From Theropithecus gelada (lineage: Eukaryota > Chordata > Mammalia > Primates > Cercopithecidae), in the NCBI RefSeq assembly GCF_003255815.1, contig NC_037680.1, forward strand, positions 7,747,930 through 7,811,929: 64,000 nucleotides of DNA, written 5' to 3'. Every line of letters begins with the position of its first letter. Within the stretch, counting starts at the first letter, position 1. The notes beneath the pieces are model-generated. The model was not told where the DNA came from and searched no databases. It worked only from the letters and a program-made list of their open reading frames with translations. This document shows positions 12,237 to 23,860 of the stretch, one piece after another. A program made the position numbers and the translations under genes.

Positions 12237-12291
12237 CTGGCAGCTGCAGATCGGAGCTGTTCATATTCTGCAATCTTGCCAGCCCCTACCC

Positions 12292-12299
12292 TATCAATT
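12292..12299. repeat. Right target-site duplication of L1 (5611-12291)
   Basis: The octamer tatcaatt matches 5603-5610. After it the ancient L1M sequence continues (agggattgtgcctttgattt). Confidence 0.65.
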
Positions 12300-12576
12300 C
12301 TTTCAGGGATTGTGCCTTTGATTTCATGTCTAAAATGTAATCATCAAACCCAAGATCACCTGTATTTCCTCCTGTGTTATCTTCTAGTAGTCTTATAGTT
12401 TTGCATTTTACATTTAAGCCTGTGATCATTTTACATTTAAGCCTGTGAGTTACTTTTTACGCACAGCTTGTAGTCTCTGTCTAGATTTATTTTTTGACAT
12501 GTGTATATCTAGTTGTTCCAGTATTATTTGTTGAAAGTACTACCTTTGTACCATGGTCTTGGCTCTGCTGAATGAT
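12300..12576 (-). mobile_element. Ancient L1M/L1ME host element, segment 2
   Basis: Antisense ORF2 C-terminal text continues from 5610. Markers are attgtgcctttgatttcatg, ttttgcattttacatttaag, agttgttccagtattatttg and accatggtcttggctctgct. It ends at the target site of a second L1 insertion. Confidence 0.8.
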
Positions 12577-12595
12577 AAAAGATCAGTTGATTATG
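12577..12595. repeat. Left target-site duplication of twin-primed L1
   Basis: aaaagatcagttgattatg here matches 13709-13727 (aaaagaacagtgggttatg) at 16 of 19 positions. Removing the insert restores continuous L1M sequence. Confidence 0.85.
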
Positions 12596-13708
12596 AGACC
12601 TTTGTCAGATGGGTAGATTGCAAAATTTATCTCTCACTCTGTAGGTTGCCTGTTTGCTCTGATGATAGTTTATTCTGCTGTGCAGAAGCTCTTTAATTTA
12701 ATTAGATCCCATTGGTCAAATTTTGCTTTTGTTGCAATTGGTTTTGGTGATTTCATTATGAAATCTTTGCCCATTTCTAAGTCCTGAATGGTATTGCCTA
12801 GATTTTCTTCTAGGAATTTTATAGTTTTGGGTTTTACATTTAAGTCTTTAATCTATCTTGAGTTAATTTTAAGGAACTTGAACAAATTTACCAGAAAATA
12901 AACAAGCAAATTCATTAAAAAGTGGTCAAAGGACATGAACAGACACTTCTCAAAATAAGACATTCATGAGGCCAACAAAAATGAAAAAAAAAAGCTCAAC
13001 ATCATTGATCATTAGAGAAATGAACATTAAAACCACAATAAGATACCACCTCATGCCAGTCATAATGGTGATTATTAAAAATTCAAGAAACAACAGATTC
13101 TGGTGAGGTTGCAGAGAAATAGAAATACTTTTACAATGTTGGTGGGAATGTAAATTAGTTTAACCATTGTGGAAGACGGTGTGGTGATTCCTCAAAGATC
13201 TAGAACCAGAAATACCATTTGACCCGGCAATTCCATTTCACTGCAGCACTATTCACAATAGCAAAGACATGGAATCAATCCAAATGCCCATCACTGATAG
13301 ACTGGATAAAGAAAATGTGGTACATATATAACATGGAAGAGTATGCAGCCATAGAAAGGAAAGAGATTATGTCCCTTGTAAGAACGTGGATGGAGCTGGA
13401 ACCCATTATCCTCAGCAAACTAATGCAGGAACAGAATACCAAACACTGCATGTTCTCACGTATAAGTGAGAGCTGAACAGTGAGAGCACATGGACATATG
13501 GAGGGGAACATCACACACTGGGGCTTGTCAGTGGTGAGAGGGAGAGCATTAGGAAAAATAGCTAATGCATGCTGGGCTTAATACTGAGGTGATGGGTTGA
13601 AAGGTGCAGCAAACCACCATGGCACATGTTTACCTATATAAGGAGACTGCACATCCTGCACATGTACCCTGGAGCTTAAAATGAATTTTTTAAATAAAAA
13701 TAAAATTA
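12596..13708 (+). mobile_element. Twin-primed (5'-inverted) L1 insertion
   Basis: The left part (12596-12870) is ORF2 C-terminal sequence in antisense. At 12870/12871 the orientation flips and the right part (12871-13708) runs in sense through the ORF2 end and 3'UTR to an A-rich tail. The two parts abut in the L1 map with only about 20 bp lost, the classic twin-priming signature. A sense open frame at 13219-13476 encodes the ORF2p C-terminus (AALFTIAKTWNQSKCPSLID). A deletion of about 70 bp precedes it near 13235. Confidence 0.92.
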
Positions 13709-13727
13709 AAAAGAACAGTGGGTTATG
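13709..13727. repeat. Right target-site duplication of twin-primed L1
   Basis: Partner of 12577-12595, three mismatches in 19 bp. It directly follows the A-rich tail. Confidence 0.85.
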
Positions 13728-15182
13728 TTTATGTGGATCTATTTATTGGCTCTTTTTTCTATTCCAATAATCTATTTAGCTAATTTTTCACCACTATTAC
13801 AATCTCTTGATTACTGAGTTTCATGGTAAATCTTGAAGTAAAGATTTTCATTCCTTCAATTCTGTATATTTTCAATATGGATTGACTATTCTGGGCTCTT
13901 TGCCTCTACATATAAATTTTGGAATCAGTTTGTTATGCACAAAATAACTTGCTAGGATTTTAATTAAAATTGAATTGAATTTATTGCCCAATTTTGGAAA
14001 ACCTGACCTTGACAACACTGAATCTTCCTATCCATGAATGTGAAATATCTCTTCATTTATTTAGTTATTCTTTGATTTCTTTGATCAGAACTTTATAGTT
14101 TTCCTCATATAGATCTTATACATATTTTGTTATAACTATTTCATTTTTTAATGTTAATATAAATAGTATTGTGTTTTCAATTTTAAATTCCACTTCTTCA
14201 TTGCTGGTATATAGGAAAGAAGTTGATTTTCATATTTTAACCTTTCTATGAAGTTTCTATGAAGTATATTAGTTCCAGGACGTTTTTGCTGATTCTTTCA
14301 GATTTTTGACATTGTTTAGTGTCATCTGCAATCAAGACAGTTTTATTTCTTTCTTCCCAATCAATGTGCTTTATTTTTTTTCTCTTATTATGCTAGTCAG
14401 GACTGCTAGTATAATATCGAAAAGGAGTAGTGAGAGGACTCATACTTGTCTTGTTTCTCATCTTAGTGGAAATGCTTCTAGTTTCTCACCATTTAGTGTG
14501 GTGTGAGCTGTGGGGTTTTTGTAGGTATACCTTATCAAGTGGAGGAAGTCCCCCTCATTCATAGTTCACTGAGTTTTTCGGTTTTTTTTTTAAACACAAA
14601 TAGTTGTTGGAGTTTGTCAAAGGCTTTGTCTGCATCTATTGATGTGATCATGTTATTTTTCTTTTTTAGTGTATTCTGACGGTGGAGTCTGCTAATTGAT
14701 TTTTGAATGCTGAAGGAGTCTTGCATACGTGGGATGCCCCTTTTGGTCTTGGTATGTAATACTTTTTATACATTATTGGATTCAACTTGCTAAGATTTTG
14801 CTGAGGATTTTTGCATCTGTGTTTATGAGAGTTATTGGTCTGTGGTTTTACTTTTTTAGAAAACTTTTTTATCTGATTTTTAGCATGATGCAAGCCTCAA
14901 AGAATGAGTTATAGAGTATTACCTCTGCCTCTATCTTCTAATATAAATTGTAAAGAACTTGGCATAACCTCTTCCTTACATGTTAGGTAGAATTTACTAG
15001 TGAACCATACTGGGCTTGGTGCTTTCTGTTTGGAAGGTTATTAATTTTTATTCAATTTTAAATAGATATAAGACAATCCAAATTGTCTATTTCTTCTTGT
15101 GTGAATTTTGGCAGATTGTTCCCCCCACCACCGCCCCCAAGGAACTGACTCGTTTCATCTAGGTTATCAAAGATGTGGGTCT
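13728..15182 (-). mobile_element. Ancient L1M/L1ME host element, segment 3
   Basis: Antisense ORF2 reverse-transcriptase region: ctgaatcttcctatccatga, then gtgtcatctgcaatcaagac (the FADD region), then gatgtgatcatgttattttt. Many stops are present and no frame is preserved. It is interrupted at 15183 by an Alu. Confidence 0.82.
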
Positions 15183-15478
15183 ATGGGCATGGTGACTCAC
15201 TCCTGCAATCCCAGCTCTTTGAGAGAATGAGTCAGGTGGCCTGCTTGAGGTCGGGAGTTCAAGAACAGCCTGGTCAGCATGGTGAAACCTGATCTCTAAA
15301 AAACACAAAATAATTAGCCAAGCGTGGTAGCACATGCCTGTAATCCCAGTTACTCAGGAGACTGAGGTGAGAAAATCGCTAGAACCCGGGAGGCAGAGAC
15401 TGCAGTGAGCCGAGATCATATCACTGCACTCTAGCCTGGGCAACAGAGTGAGCCACCATCTTAAAAAAAAAAAAAAAA
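15183..15478 (+). mobile_element. Alu (AluS/AluJ-grade)
   Basis: A full dimeric Alu in sense: gggcatggtgactcactcct, the left-arm gcctgcttgaggtcgggagt, right-arm agcacatgcctgtaatccca, caaccctgggca-like end and an A-tail from 15463. CpGs are largely decayed, so it is not a young copy. No usual target duplication was found; instead a perfect inverted repeat borders the tail. Confidence 0.93.
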
Positions 15479-15518
15479 GAATAGTATGAACCTAAAGTTG
15501 TTCATACTATTCTTTTTT
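15473..15518. repeat. Perfect 19 bp inverted repeat at the Alu 3' edge
   Basis: Arm 15473-15491 reads aaaaaagaatagtatgaac and arm 15500-15518 reads gttcatactattctttttt, exact reverse complements around an 8 nt spacer (ctaaagtt). The right arm is ordinary L1M sequence; the left arm begins inside the Alu tail. Confidence 0.95.
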
Positions 15519-17330
15519 ATCCTTTGAATGTCCATAAGATCTAGAATGATGTTCCTTCTTTCATTTCTGACATTAGTAATTTTTGTTTTTTCTCTATTTT
15601 ACTTAGCCTGGCCAAAAACTTATCATTTATTTTTTTCATTTTTTTCAATCTTCTAAAATAACAAGTTTGTGATTTTATGGGTTTTTTCTTCTGTGGATTT
15701 CATATTTTCAATTTTATTGGTTACTGTTCTAATAGTTATTGTTTCTCTCTGTTACACATTGGATTTAATCCACTTTACTTTTCCTAGTTTCCTAAGGTGG
15801 AAGCTTAAATGATTGATTTTAGATACTTCTTTTTTTCTAATATATGAATTCAATGCTATAAATTTCCTCTAAGCACTGCTTTTGCTGATTCCTATATTTG
15901 TATTGATTTACAATAGTTGCACATATTCTGGGGGTATGTGTGATATTTTGATACATATATAATATGTAATAATGAAATCAGGATAATTTTGAAAAATTGT
16001 GTTTCCATTTTTATTTAGTCAAAAGTGTTTTATTATTTTTATTGAGATTTCTTCAACTCATATTTTATTTAGAAGTGTATTGTTTAATTTCTATGGGTGT
16101 CGAAATTTGTCAGTTATCTTGCTATTATTGATACCTAGTTTAACTCCATGTGGTCTGAAAGAAGACATTTTACGATTTCTATTCTTTTAAATATGTTAAA
16201 GTATGTTTTATGGCCCAGAATGTGGACTATCTTGATAAATGTTCCTTCCATGTTAGCTTGGGAAGAGTTTATATTCTGCTGCTATTGGATGAAATTGTCT
16301 ATAGGTGTCAATTATATTCAGTTGATTGATGGTTTCACTGAGTTTGCCTGTGTCCTTACTGATGTTCTGTCTGCTGGATCTGTCTTATTTCTGATAGAGG
16401 GTTTGTTGATGTCTCCAACTATAATATTAGATTTATCCAATTCTCACATTTCTAATGGTTTTTGCTTCGCATATTCTGATGCTTTATTTAGACACATACA
16501 CATTAAGGGTGGCCATTTCTTCTTTGAGAATCCACCCCTTTATCATCATGTAATGTGACTTTTTACCTATTTCAATTTTTATATTTGCTTGGAAGTCTGC
16601 TTGGTCTGAAATTAATATACCTATGCTGATTTTCCAAAATTAGTATTAGCAAGTTGTATCTTTCCTCATCCGTTTGTTTTTAATCTATATATGTCTTTAT
16701 ATTTTAAGTGAGTTTTTTACAGACAATATGTAGTTTGGTCTTTTCTTTTTCTCTTCTGACAATTTTTGTTTTTCCCTTGGAACATCTAGACCGTTGGCAT
16801 TCATAGTGATTACTCATATACTTGGATTAATATCTACCCTATCTGTTACTGTTTTCTGTTTTTGCCCTTGTTCTTTGTTCCTATTCCTATTTTGTCTTCT
16901 GTTTTTTTAACTCTTGTGATTTTAATTATGTAGTTTGCATAATTGTATTTTTCTCTCATTCCTTAGCATACCAAGTATCATTTTTAAAACATTTTGAGGG
17001 GACTGCTATAGTTTGCAACATACGTTCACAGCTAATCCAAGCCTCCTTTCACATAACACTATAGTGACCAATGGATAGTGTGTACTTTCAAATAACAAAA
17101 TAATCCTATTTTCTCCCTCCCATCGCTTGTATCATTGCTGTCACTCATTTTACTCACGTGTATGTAAGCAAACTTATATACTCTCTCTATACACACACAC
17201 ACACACACACGAACATTTAATTGAATACATTGTTTTATTTAACTCTCAGGCTTTCCCACATTAAGCCTCCAGCAATACATCAACTACAGTTCAGATGCTT
17301 TTCTTACCCTGACACTAGTTTGCCCCCCAC
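15519..17330 (-). mobile_element. Ancient L1M/L1ME host element, segment 4 (ORF2 5' part)
   Basis: Antisense ORF2 from the N-terminal half through the endonuclease region: agatctagaatgatgttcct, atgtggtctgaaagaagaca, gttgatgtctccaactataa, and tgcttggtctgaaattaata. A short piece near 15915-15985 (gggtatgtgtgatattttga) looks like a separate L1 3'UTR scrap and is less certain. The right boundary is approximate. Confidence 0.78.
17191..17210. repeat. (AC)10 microsatellite
   Basis: Twenty bases of pure AC repeat. Confidence 0.97.
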
Positions 17331-17410
17331 CTTCCCAGAGTAGATGTAGTTGTTAGTTTTTGCTTCAGTGAGTTATGACTTAATAAATTTTGATTTAAGT
17401 TTTCTTTTTT

Positions 17411-17482
17411 TTTTTAATTTATTTATTATTGTTATACTTTAAGTTGTAGGGTACATGTGCATAACGTGCAGGTTTGTTACAC
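17411..17482 (-). mobile_element. Very short L1 3' end
   Basis: A T-run followed by the extreme L1 3'UTR in antisense (tatactttaagttgtagggt, then gtgcaggtttgttaca). Only about 65 bp of L1 was copied. Confidence 0.85.
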
Positions 17483-17487
17483 CTACA

Positions 17488-17590
17488 TTCACCGAGACGT
17501 AGTTTTCTTATCTGTAAAGTTTGCACAATAACAGGCTGGGTTTTTTGTGGGGGTAAATTAAAAATGTTTGTGGAAAGCTTAACCTTCATA
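17488..17590 (+). repeat. MIR fragment
   Basis: gtagttttcttatctgtaaa is followed by a central core and gtttgtggaaagctt, in the order and spacing of the MIR 3' half. Confidence 0.55.
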
Positions 17591-18019
17591 ATGACTACAG
17601 TAGAGCCATTTCTCATCTTGGGGTAAATTATAAATTCAGCACTGAGTCAGTAAAACAGCCTTCCGTAGATACTTTTATGTTTCTCTACACTTTTAAAATT
17701 AATATTTATTTCTTATTCATTTCTGTATTTCTTCCTGATACCAATGACAGAATTACCACCAGGTCATCTAGCCAGATTTTCAGTTATTAATCAATGAACG
17801 GTTAATCTTAGAATCGCTTATGTATTTCTTCCTCAGGTTTTACCAGTATGAAAGATTACTTTATGTTTCATTACTTAATTTACTTCTTAATTTCAATTCA
17901 TTTTCTAGCATGAATAAACATGCATTTTTACACACACACATATACACACACTCTTCTTGATATAGAGCAAACAAATATATGTATATGTATATATGTGTCA
18001 AAAAATATGGATAAGAATG
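17591..18019. other. Unassigned sequence, no gene recognised
   Basis: Nothing gene-like is visible. It contains short CA/TA-rich patches near 17930-18000. Confidence 0.4.
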
Positions 18020-18510
18020 TATATGACAGTGCTTTTATAACAGGCCCAAATGGGAAACAAATGAAATGTTCATAAACAAAATAATTATGTACATACATTG
18101 TGGAGTATTCAATTACTAAGATATTTTACAGCCACGATAATAAACTACTCCCACATATAACATGGAACAATATGGATGCATCTCATACACAATATTAAAA
18201 GATGAAATAATACATAAGGTGTAATTTCATACCTTTTATCTACAAATAAAGACATAAAATATACATAAATATACTCCCACATATACACTTTTCACATGAA
18301 GGAAATATGAATCCTATGTGTCAGATATCAGGATAGGAGTTTTTTGGGGAGGAGAATGAAGTAAAGATTGATGAGGGTCATGAGGGAAGTTTCTGGGATG
18401 GTGATAATTTCCTACTCATTTACAAGTGTATATTTTCGATGGCATATAGATATGAAAGCTTATGGTTTGTACACTACTCTATATGCTATACATCAGTAAA
18501 AATGAGAAGT
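18020..18510 (+). mobile_element. Ancient L1M 3' end
   Basis: Diverged sense L1M ORF2 end and 3'UTR. The order of phrases is gtggagtattcaattactaa, acatggaacaatatggatgc, catgagggaagtttctggga and gtgataatttcctactcatt, followed by the terminal tatacatcagtaaaaatga. Confidence 0.7.
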
Positions 18511-19019
18511 TGTTTTCTTTAAATTATAGAAATATGGATTCCTATAAGTTAAATGTACTAATAAGGTATATTTAATAAATGATAGCATACCTGTTGTTAG
18601 AAACACACAGGTTCTTAATAGAAGTTAGCTTTTCTTTATAGATAATACTGCATCTCCTGTACCTAGTGCTGGGGTGTAATGATGAACCCATTGTTATCAG
18701 GTAATAGACAGCATGTACCCACACATAAGAGACTCTAGGCTGCTAAAGGGATTTTATAGCATAAACTTAAGGAAGTTAGTTTCTTTAAAATAAAAATATA
18801 ATTTTAGCTACAACTATTAGGTAAATAATAAATTGATATTAAAATGTGGTATTAACAATAAAAACATGCTTAGTGTTAAATTAACTATTAACAGTAGCTT
18901 GCAACTTTCATTATAATTCCTTGCATTCATCAATTTTTATATATTTTTGTTCACACTTCTGGGTTTAATTGAAAGATCCTTTTCATGTGTTTATTCCTTT
19001 CACAATTGTGTTTTTAGCT
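18511..19019. other. Unassigned sequence, no gene recognised
   Basis: AT-rich DNA without a recognisable gene or repeat. Confidence 0.4.
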
Positions 19020-19280
19020 TTTATTTGCCACATTCTGTGGTAGATTCAAAGACACAAAAGTAAAAGATATACCCCTATCTTTAAAAACTTTTCATATAGA
19101 ATATTACAAATTAAGCAATGATGATAACACATTGCAATTTGTTCTGATAGTTATTCTCACGGTGCTACGGAAGTAAGAAACAGTGGTTTACAACTCCAAA
19201 GGGAGTGGATCAGAACAAGGCAGAGGTTTTCTGACTAGAAGGCGACAAATTGTAGTTGGACAGTGAATGAAGAAGACCAT
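19020..19280 (-). repeat. L2 relic
   Basis: Antisense L2 3' region in the expected order: caaagacacaaaagtaaaag, then gcaatgatgataacacattg, the ggtgctacggaag region, and gcagaggttttctgactaga. Divergence is high. Confidence 0.6.
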
Positions 19281-20269
19281 GCTCAAAGGCACTTTCATCA
19301 TTCAGTTTATTAAATATTAATTATTATTTATTTAGTAGCCATCCTTCAATAAAAGACTTGAAGGGATGGAGTTGGACTCATCTTTAATCACCAATAGCTG
19401 TCATTTTTTGAGAGACAAAATACGACAGATCCTTAAATAATGGGACAATCAAATTTAATGTAGCCATTAAAATAGAGTACTCCTAACAAGGTCTCCACGA
19501 AGCCAGCAAATCATTGCTAAAATGGCTTTGAGACAATAACACTATCTAGATATGAGACCAACATAATTCCGGCAGAAAAGGCTTGACCTTGTGTTGATCC
19601 CGGCTGCCTCTACATCTTTATTGTTAACAGAACTCATGTTCTATTTGGTGGGGTCTTTAAATAATTTACTAAGAGATCAGGTAACTCAGCCATAAATGAA
19701 AGATCAAAAGAAAGAGACATGACACTTACAATATGGAATAGAAGGGCATGAGTAGAGAGAGTTATTATTGTTCTAGAGAACATACTTTCATTTTTTTATG
19801 TATTTTTATGACTGGGAAATTTTCATGTCCTGAATTATTCTAATCTGCAAAAGTAATATTTTTATCTTTGTGACTTTACTACCATCACCCAAGAAGCCAC
19901 GGCTTTTATAAATCCTGTGTAGTCACTAAAACTACTCTACATGCACTTGGCTTGATTAATGTCCAAGATAAATTAAAAAGCAAAATAAATTTATATTTGC
20001 ATGTTTTCAGGAAGAATCCTCAATTAGATATTATTTATGGAGAAAAAATATTTTGTTAAGTTTTAAAATTTCTAAAAATAATTGGATATTCTAAATAAAA
20101 GAACCAGTGTAAAACTGGCCCAAATGGGAATAGTCAGATATTAGAAACTGTCTATCCAAAGTGCAGATGGTAACCAGGAGTTAAACAGAAATTACGAGGC
20201 AGGTATATCAAGGAAAATATATGGCAGTGCCAAATGGACTATGAAACGATATTTGCTTTATTTATTCCC
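19281..20269. other. Unassigned sequence, no gene recognised
   Basis: No gene or nameable repeat is visible. Confidence 0.4.
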
Positions 20270-20410
20270 CTCTCTTAAACCATATTTGTTGTCTACTTTG
20301 TATAAGACAACGTTCTAGGTGCTTGAAACACAATGATAATAATTCTGTGAAGATCTCTCTCCTTGAGGAACTCATATTCCAGTGGGAGTAGACAATTCCC
20401 AATAAAACCT
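20270..20410 (-). repeat. L2 relic
   Basis: gttctaggtgcttgaaacac, ccttgaggaactcatattcc and agtgggagtagacaattccc follow the antisense L2 3' consensus. Confidence 0.7.
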
Positions 20411-20495
20411 AACTTTCCATCTAAATGCAGCTAGAAAAGATAGAGAGGCAAAAATAGCTTTATTGCTAATGCACTTTGTTCTTCCACCTATTACT

Positions 20496-20605
20496 CATCA
20501 GCAAACAATTGTTGGATACCTATTTGAAAAGGTCTTCTGCCAAATGCCAAAAAGATACAATGAGACATGGTTTGCCTACAAACTGCTGATAATCCTGGAG
20601 GTCAG
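20496..20605 (-). repeat. Second L2 relic
   Basis: atcagcaaacaattgttgga, ccaaatgccaaaaagataca and caaactgctgataatcctgg again track the antisense L2 3' end. The adjacent relic covers the same region, so two L2 tails lie in tandem. Confidence 0.55.
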
Positions 20606-21064
20606 AGATAGCTACATGTTCAAAGTATTTGGCTTCTCTGGAACTGCTGCTCTCTTGGACAGCTGGTTTTTGAGGACATACTCTTCATAGTGAAATAAAG
20701 TCAAGGTTGTTTCTTTTCTATTGATTAGAAAACATGAATGTGTAATAAAACTCTTCCATTGTTGGGCAGGTTTAATTATACAATGTCATATATGTGAAAA
20801 TATTTGTCTAGAGCCAAATAGAGGAATTAGAATTACTGGGTTAAAAGGCCCTTTGAATTTATACATCTAAGACAGTTAGTCAAATTTTCCTTTTTGATAA
20901 TTTTATACATTTGTATTCCCAAGGGCAACATTGCTACACAACCTCAATAACACAGTGTTACTGGACTTACATATTTTGTTCATGTGGATTGATGAAAAAT
21001 ATCATTATATTACTTGTATTTTCTTAGTAAATTGAGATTGAGCATGCTGTAATATTTAAGAGGT
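20606..21064. other. Unassigned sequence, no gene recognised
   Basis: The open frame at 20463-20690 overlaps L2 sequence and shows no conserved domain. The rest is featureless. Confidence 0.4.
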
Positions 21065-22140
21065 ATTTACATTTCCATTTATTTGAATTACCTATTCATA
21101 CCCTGTGTTCATTTTTCTATTGATTTGTTAATATTTTTCTTAGTTATTTCTGGCAGTTCTTAATCCTTTGCAATATACATTGCAAATGTTTTCTCAGCTT
21201 TTAATTCGTTCTTCAGCTTAGATTATGGTATTTCTTCATATATGTGATATTTTTAATGCTGTTGACTTTACTCTTCAAAAAATAACCTTGCATAGCCTCT
21301 ATATTTTGAACCATAGAAAGGCCTCAGCACCTGGAATGATATAAAGTAATTCTCCTCTGTTTTTCTCATGTATTTTTACGATTTTCATTTTTTTAATGTT
21401 CGAATATGTGATGCACTTGAAATCCATTGTGATACTATGTACAAAGAGGAATGGCACCACCTTCAAATTTGTCCAAATAACCCCCAGTGTTCCTAATACC
21501 ACTGATGTAATGATTCATTTAATTATCCACAGGACTTGAGACAACCCTATAAAATATATTCAATCCTTATATATATTTGGGCTTATTTTTGGACTTCTTA
21601 TTCTGCTATTAATCTTTCTAGAAACAGACAATATTATTTCATGTCAATAAAATTTATGTCAATTCTACATAGTTATTGGGAAATATGTTTTAATATCTAT
21701 TATGGCTAGCCATTGCTTTTCCTTGTTTAAAATTTCTTGGGTGTTTGCATCTCTTGGTATGATTTTTTAAGTAAACTATTTTATCGAGTCCTTTTTCTCC
21801 CTCAAAGGATCTGAGAAAAACTATTGGTATTATTATTTGCATCATGCTAAATTTAACAACTTAGAGTTGACATCATTTCATTATTTATCCTTCCTCTCCA
21901 AGAACATTGTTCAAGCCTTCCTTTAAAATGATTTTAAAGTTTTCTTTACATAGGTATTGCACATTTCTTGTTAGGTTTATCCCTAGCTATTTTATCTGTG
22001 TAAATCAATGTTATTTTTGCCTGTGTCCCTTTACAGGCCTGTCTGGATTTGGTCTTTTTCTGACATTGAATGCGTCTGCAAGCACGTCTCCTATCTCTGT
22101 CACTTGCTGTCCCAAGCACATTCTTACTTCATAGGTTAAT
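21065..22140 (-). mobile_element. Ancient L1M ORF2 relic
   Basis: Strongly diverged antisense L1M ORF2. Diagnostic pieces include gttttctcagcttttaattc, ttaatgttcgaatatgtgat, agaggaatggcaccacctt and aggtattgcacatttcttgt. All frames are broken. Confidence 0.7.
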
Positions 22141-23721
22141 ATGTATGTCCATTGTAAATTTTTTTTAAAAAAGCAGTTCTCTGTGCTTGAATTAATTTTT
22201 AACAGTTTTAACCACCACACCCCCCACCTACCTTGGACATCCTCAGTATTAGAATGCTGAAGTGTAGGATGGGTGTGGTCTGTGTTATCCTCTTCCTAGG
22301 AGAAGAGCATGTTATGTGCCTGCCTTTATAATCTGGCAATTATTTATTCTGCAGAAAGTGGAAGCACATAATTGTTGTTTCTTTCTCTCCAGAGTTTTTA
22401 TTTTGTCTTTTGGTTTTATTTATTTGTTTTCAGAGATTATTCTCATGCTTGTTCTCTTCTTCTCTGGGTAAGCATTTAAGACTCCCCTCCCTTAGCCAGC
22501 CCCTAGTCTTCCTGCAGTTATCATCTCTTCCCACCCCGCACCCGCATGCTCTCTCAATGTTTGTTTCTTTTTTTCTGGTCATCTTTTCTTTGGCAGGGTC
22601 TCTATTAGAAAGTCCAGGCTGACTCTCTCCCACTAATAATGCTGATCTTTGGAGTAGTACGTGCTTTCCTCACCCTTACTTAAGTGTAGTAGGAAATTCA
22701 GTTCAATCTTCTTTCTCTATAGTGCTATTTAGGTGCAGCTCCAGAATGATTTTCATCTTTAGAGAGTTTGTGGTAAGAGGTAAACACTATTAGAATGCCA
22801 AAGGGTGAACAGATGTCCCATTTTATTGCTGTTGTTTGTTTGCTTGCTTCTTTGTTTTGAGTGGGAAAGGCCCTCCTCACTTTCCCCATGGAGAGGATGG
22901 CAAGTTAGAGTGCTTGGAAATGCATAGAATTCCAATTTTGCTATCCAAGGGGACTCTCTCTATGGACTCTTCACACCCCACCATTTTACAGGTGGGGTGA
23001 ATGACCCCTAATGCTAGTAGAAGTAGGTTTTATAGCCTCACTTTGCAATACATATGTTGTCTAGCAGCTTGCTTTAGGATGTAGGGGTTCTAAGTACCCA
23101 TTCTCCTCTTTTTGTAGTCTCAGCTGAACTGAGACAGAATCAGTTCCATTTTAACACTCAAATACAATAAAAATACGGCATTGCAGAAACTTGAAGATGA
23201 TAGTACATGGAGGTCACTATAATAAAGCACCTTTTGATTTAGACTGTGGTCCCCGTTTATTATAGACTACACTGACATTTCTCAGAGGAATAAGTTATTT
23301 GTAAATCTTTATTCATTTAGGTTCACTGGAACTTGAGTGAAAAAAATAAAAACAACAGGTGGATCAAATCCAATAAGATAAATTTATATTTTCTCTCTTA
23401 TGTTCATCTGCATGATAAAGCTCTGCCATTTTCCTTCAGGTCATTTTTCCAGTTCCTTTCACATTTTACCTTTGTTTTGCTCTTTCATTTCTAGAAAATA
23501 TTACTCTCATTTGGATAGAGACCAGTCTCCAGCCTCCTAAGAACATCTCAGAGTTGACATTTCTACATACTTGTTTATTCCTTTCAAGGAGTAAACATAT
23601 TGTTCAGAACAAGCTGAAAATATTGTTGTAGAAGTATAATGCTAACATAAAATCATTTCCCACTGCATCATTCAATTAATGCAAAATGGCTACGGTTTCT
23701 TAAACCCTCTTGCTTTTTCAT
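22141..23721. other. Unassigned sequence, no gene recognised
   Basis: Mixed composition with some GC-richer patches (22480-22560, 22860-23000). Overlapping open frames on both strands at 22410-22633 are short and lack known motifs. Confidence 0.4.
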
Positions 23722-23860
23722 GTTTTTGTTCATGCTGTTATACTACCTCTAAATACACAACTTTCTTCTCAGTCTCCTTTGACCATCATCTACTCACTCG
23801 TCAGGATTTAGTCAGGCCTATGTTGAAAAATAAGCTTAAATCAAAGCTTACCTGAGAATG
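23722..23860 (+). repeat. L2 relic
   Basis: gttcatgctgttatactacc, gaccatcatctactcactcg and tcaggatttagtcaggcct match the sense L2 3' region before its terminus. Confidence 0.5.

Larger units (their letters stand above)
5611..12291 (-). mobile_element. Full-length-type L1PA element, interrupted by an LTR12
   Basis: A complete L1 layout is visible on the minus strand. The A-tail and 3'UTR lie at 5611-5820, ORF2 at 5821-9634, the inter-ORF spacer at 9635-9694, ORF1 at 9695 to about 10712, and the 5'UTR from about 10713 to 11132 plus 12237-12291. The 5' end reads AAGATTGCAGAATATGAACA on the minus strand, matching the AAGATGGCCGAATAGGAACA start of L1PA. Without the LTR it measures about 5.6 kb, because roughly 0.4 kb of 5'UTR is missing. 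The 3'UTR wording (ggtggtttgctgcaccca) is typical of older L1PA rather than the youngest subfamilies. Both reading frames are broken, so it is dead. Confidence 0.93.

Noticed and set aside
12002..12340. 112-codon plus-strand frame in GC-rich DNA as a gene or CpG-island exon
   Set aside because: It lies across the LTR12 U3 and its L1 flank. The GC content belongs to the LTR.
16148..16558. 136-codon plus-strand frame
   Set aside because: Antisense reading of the ancient L1M endonuclease region.
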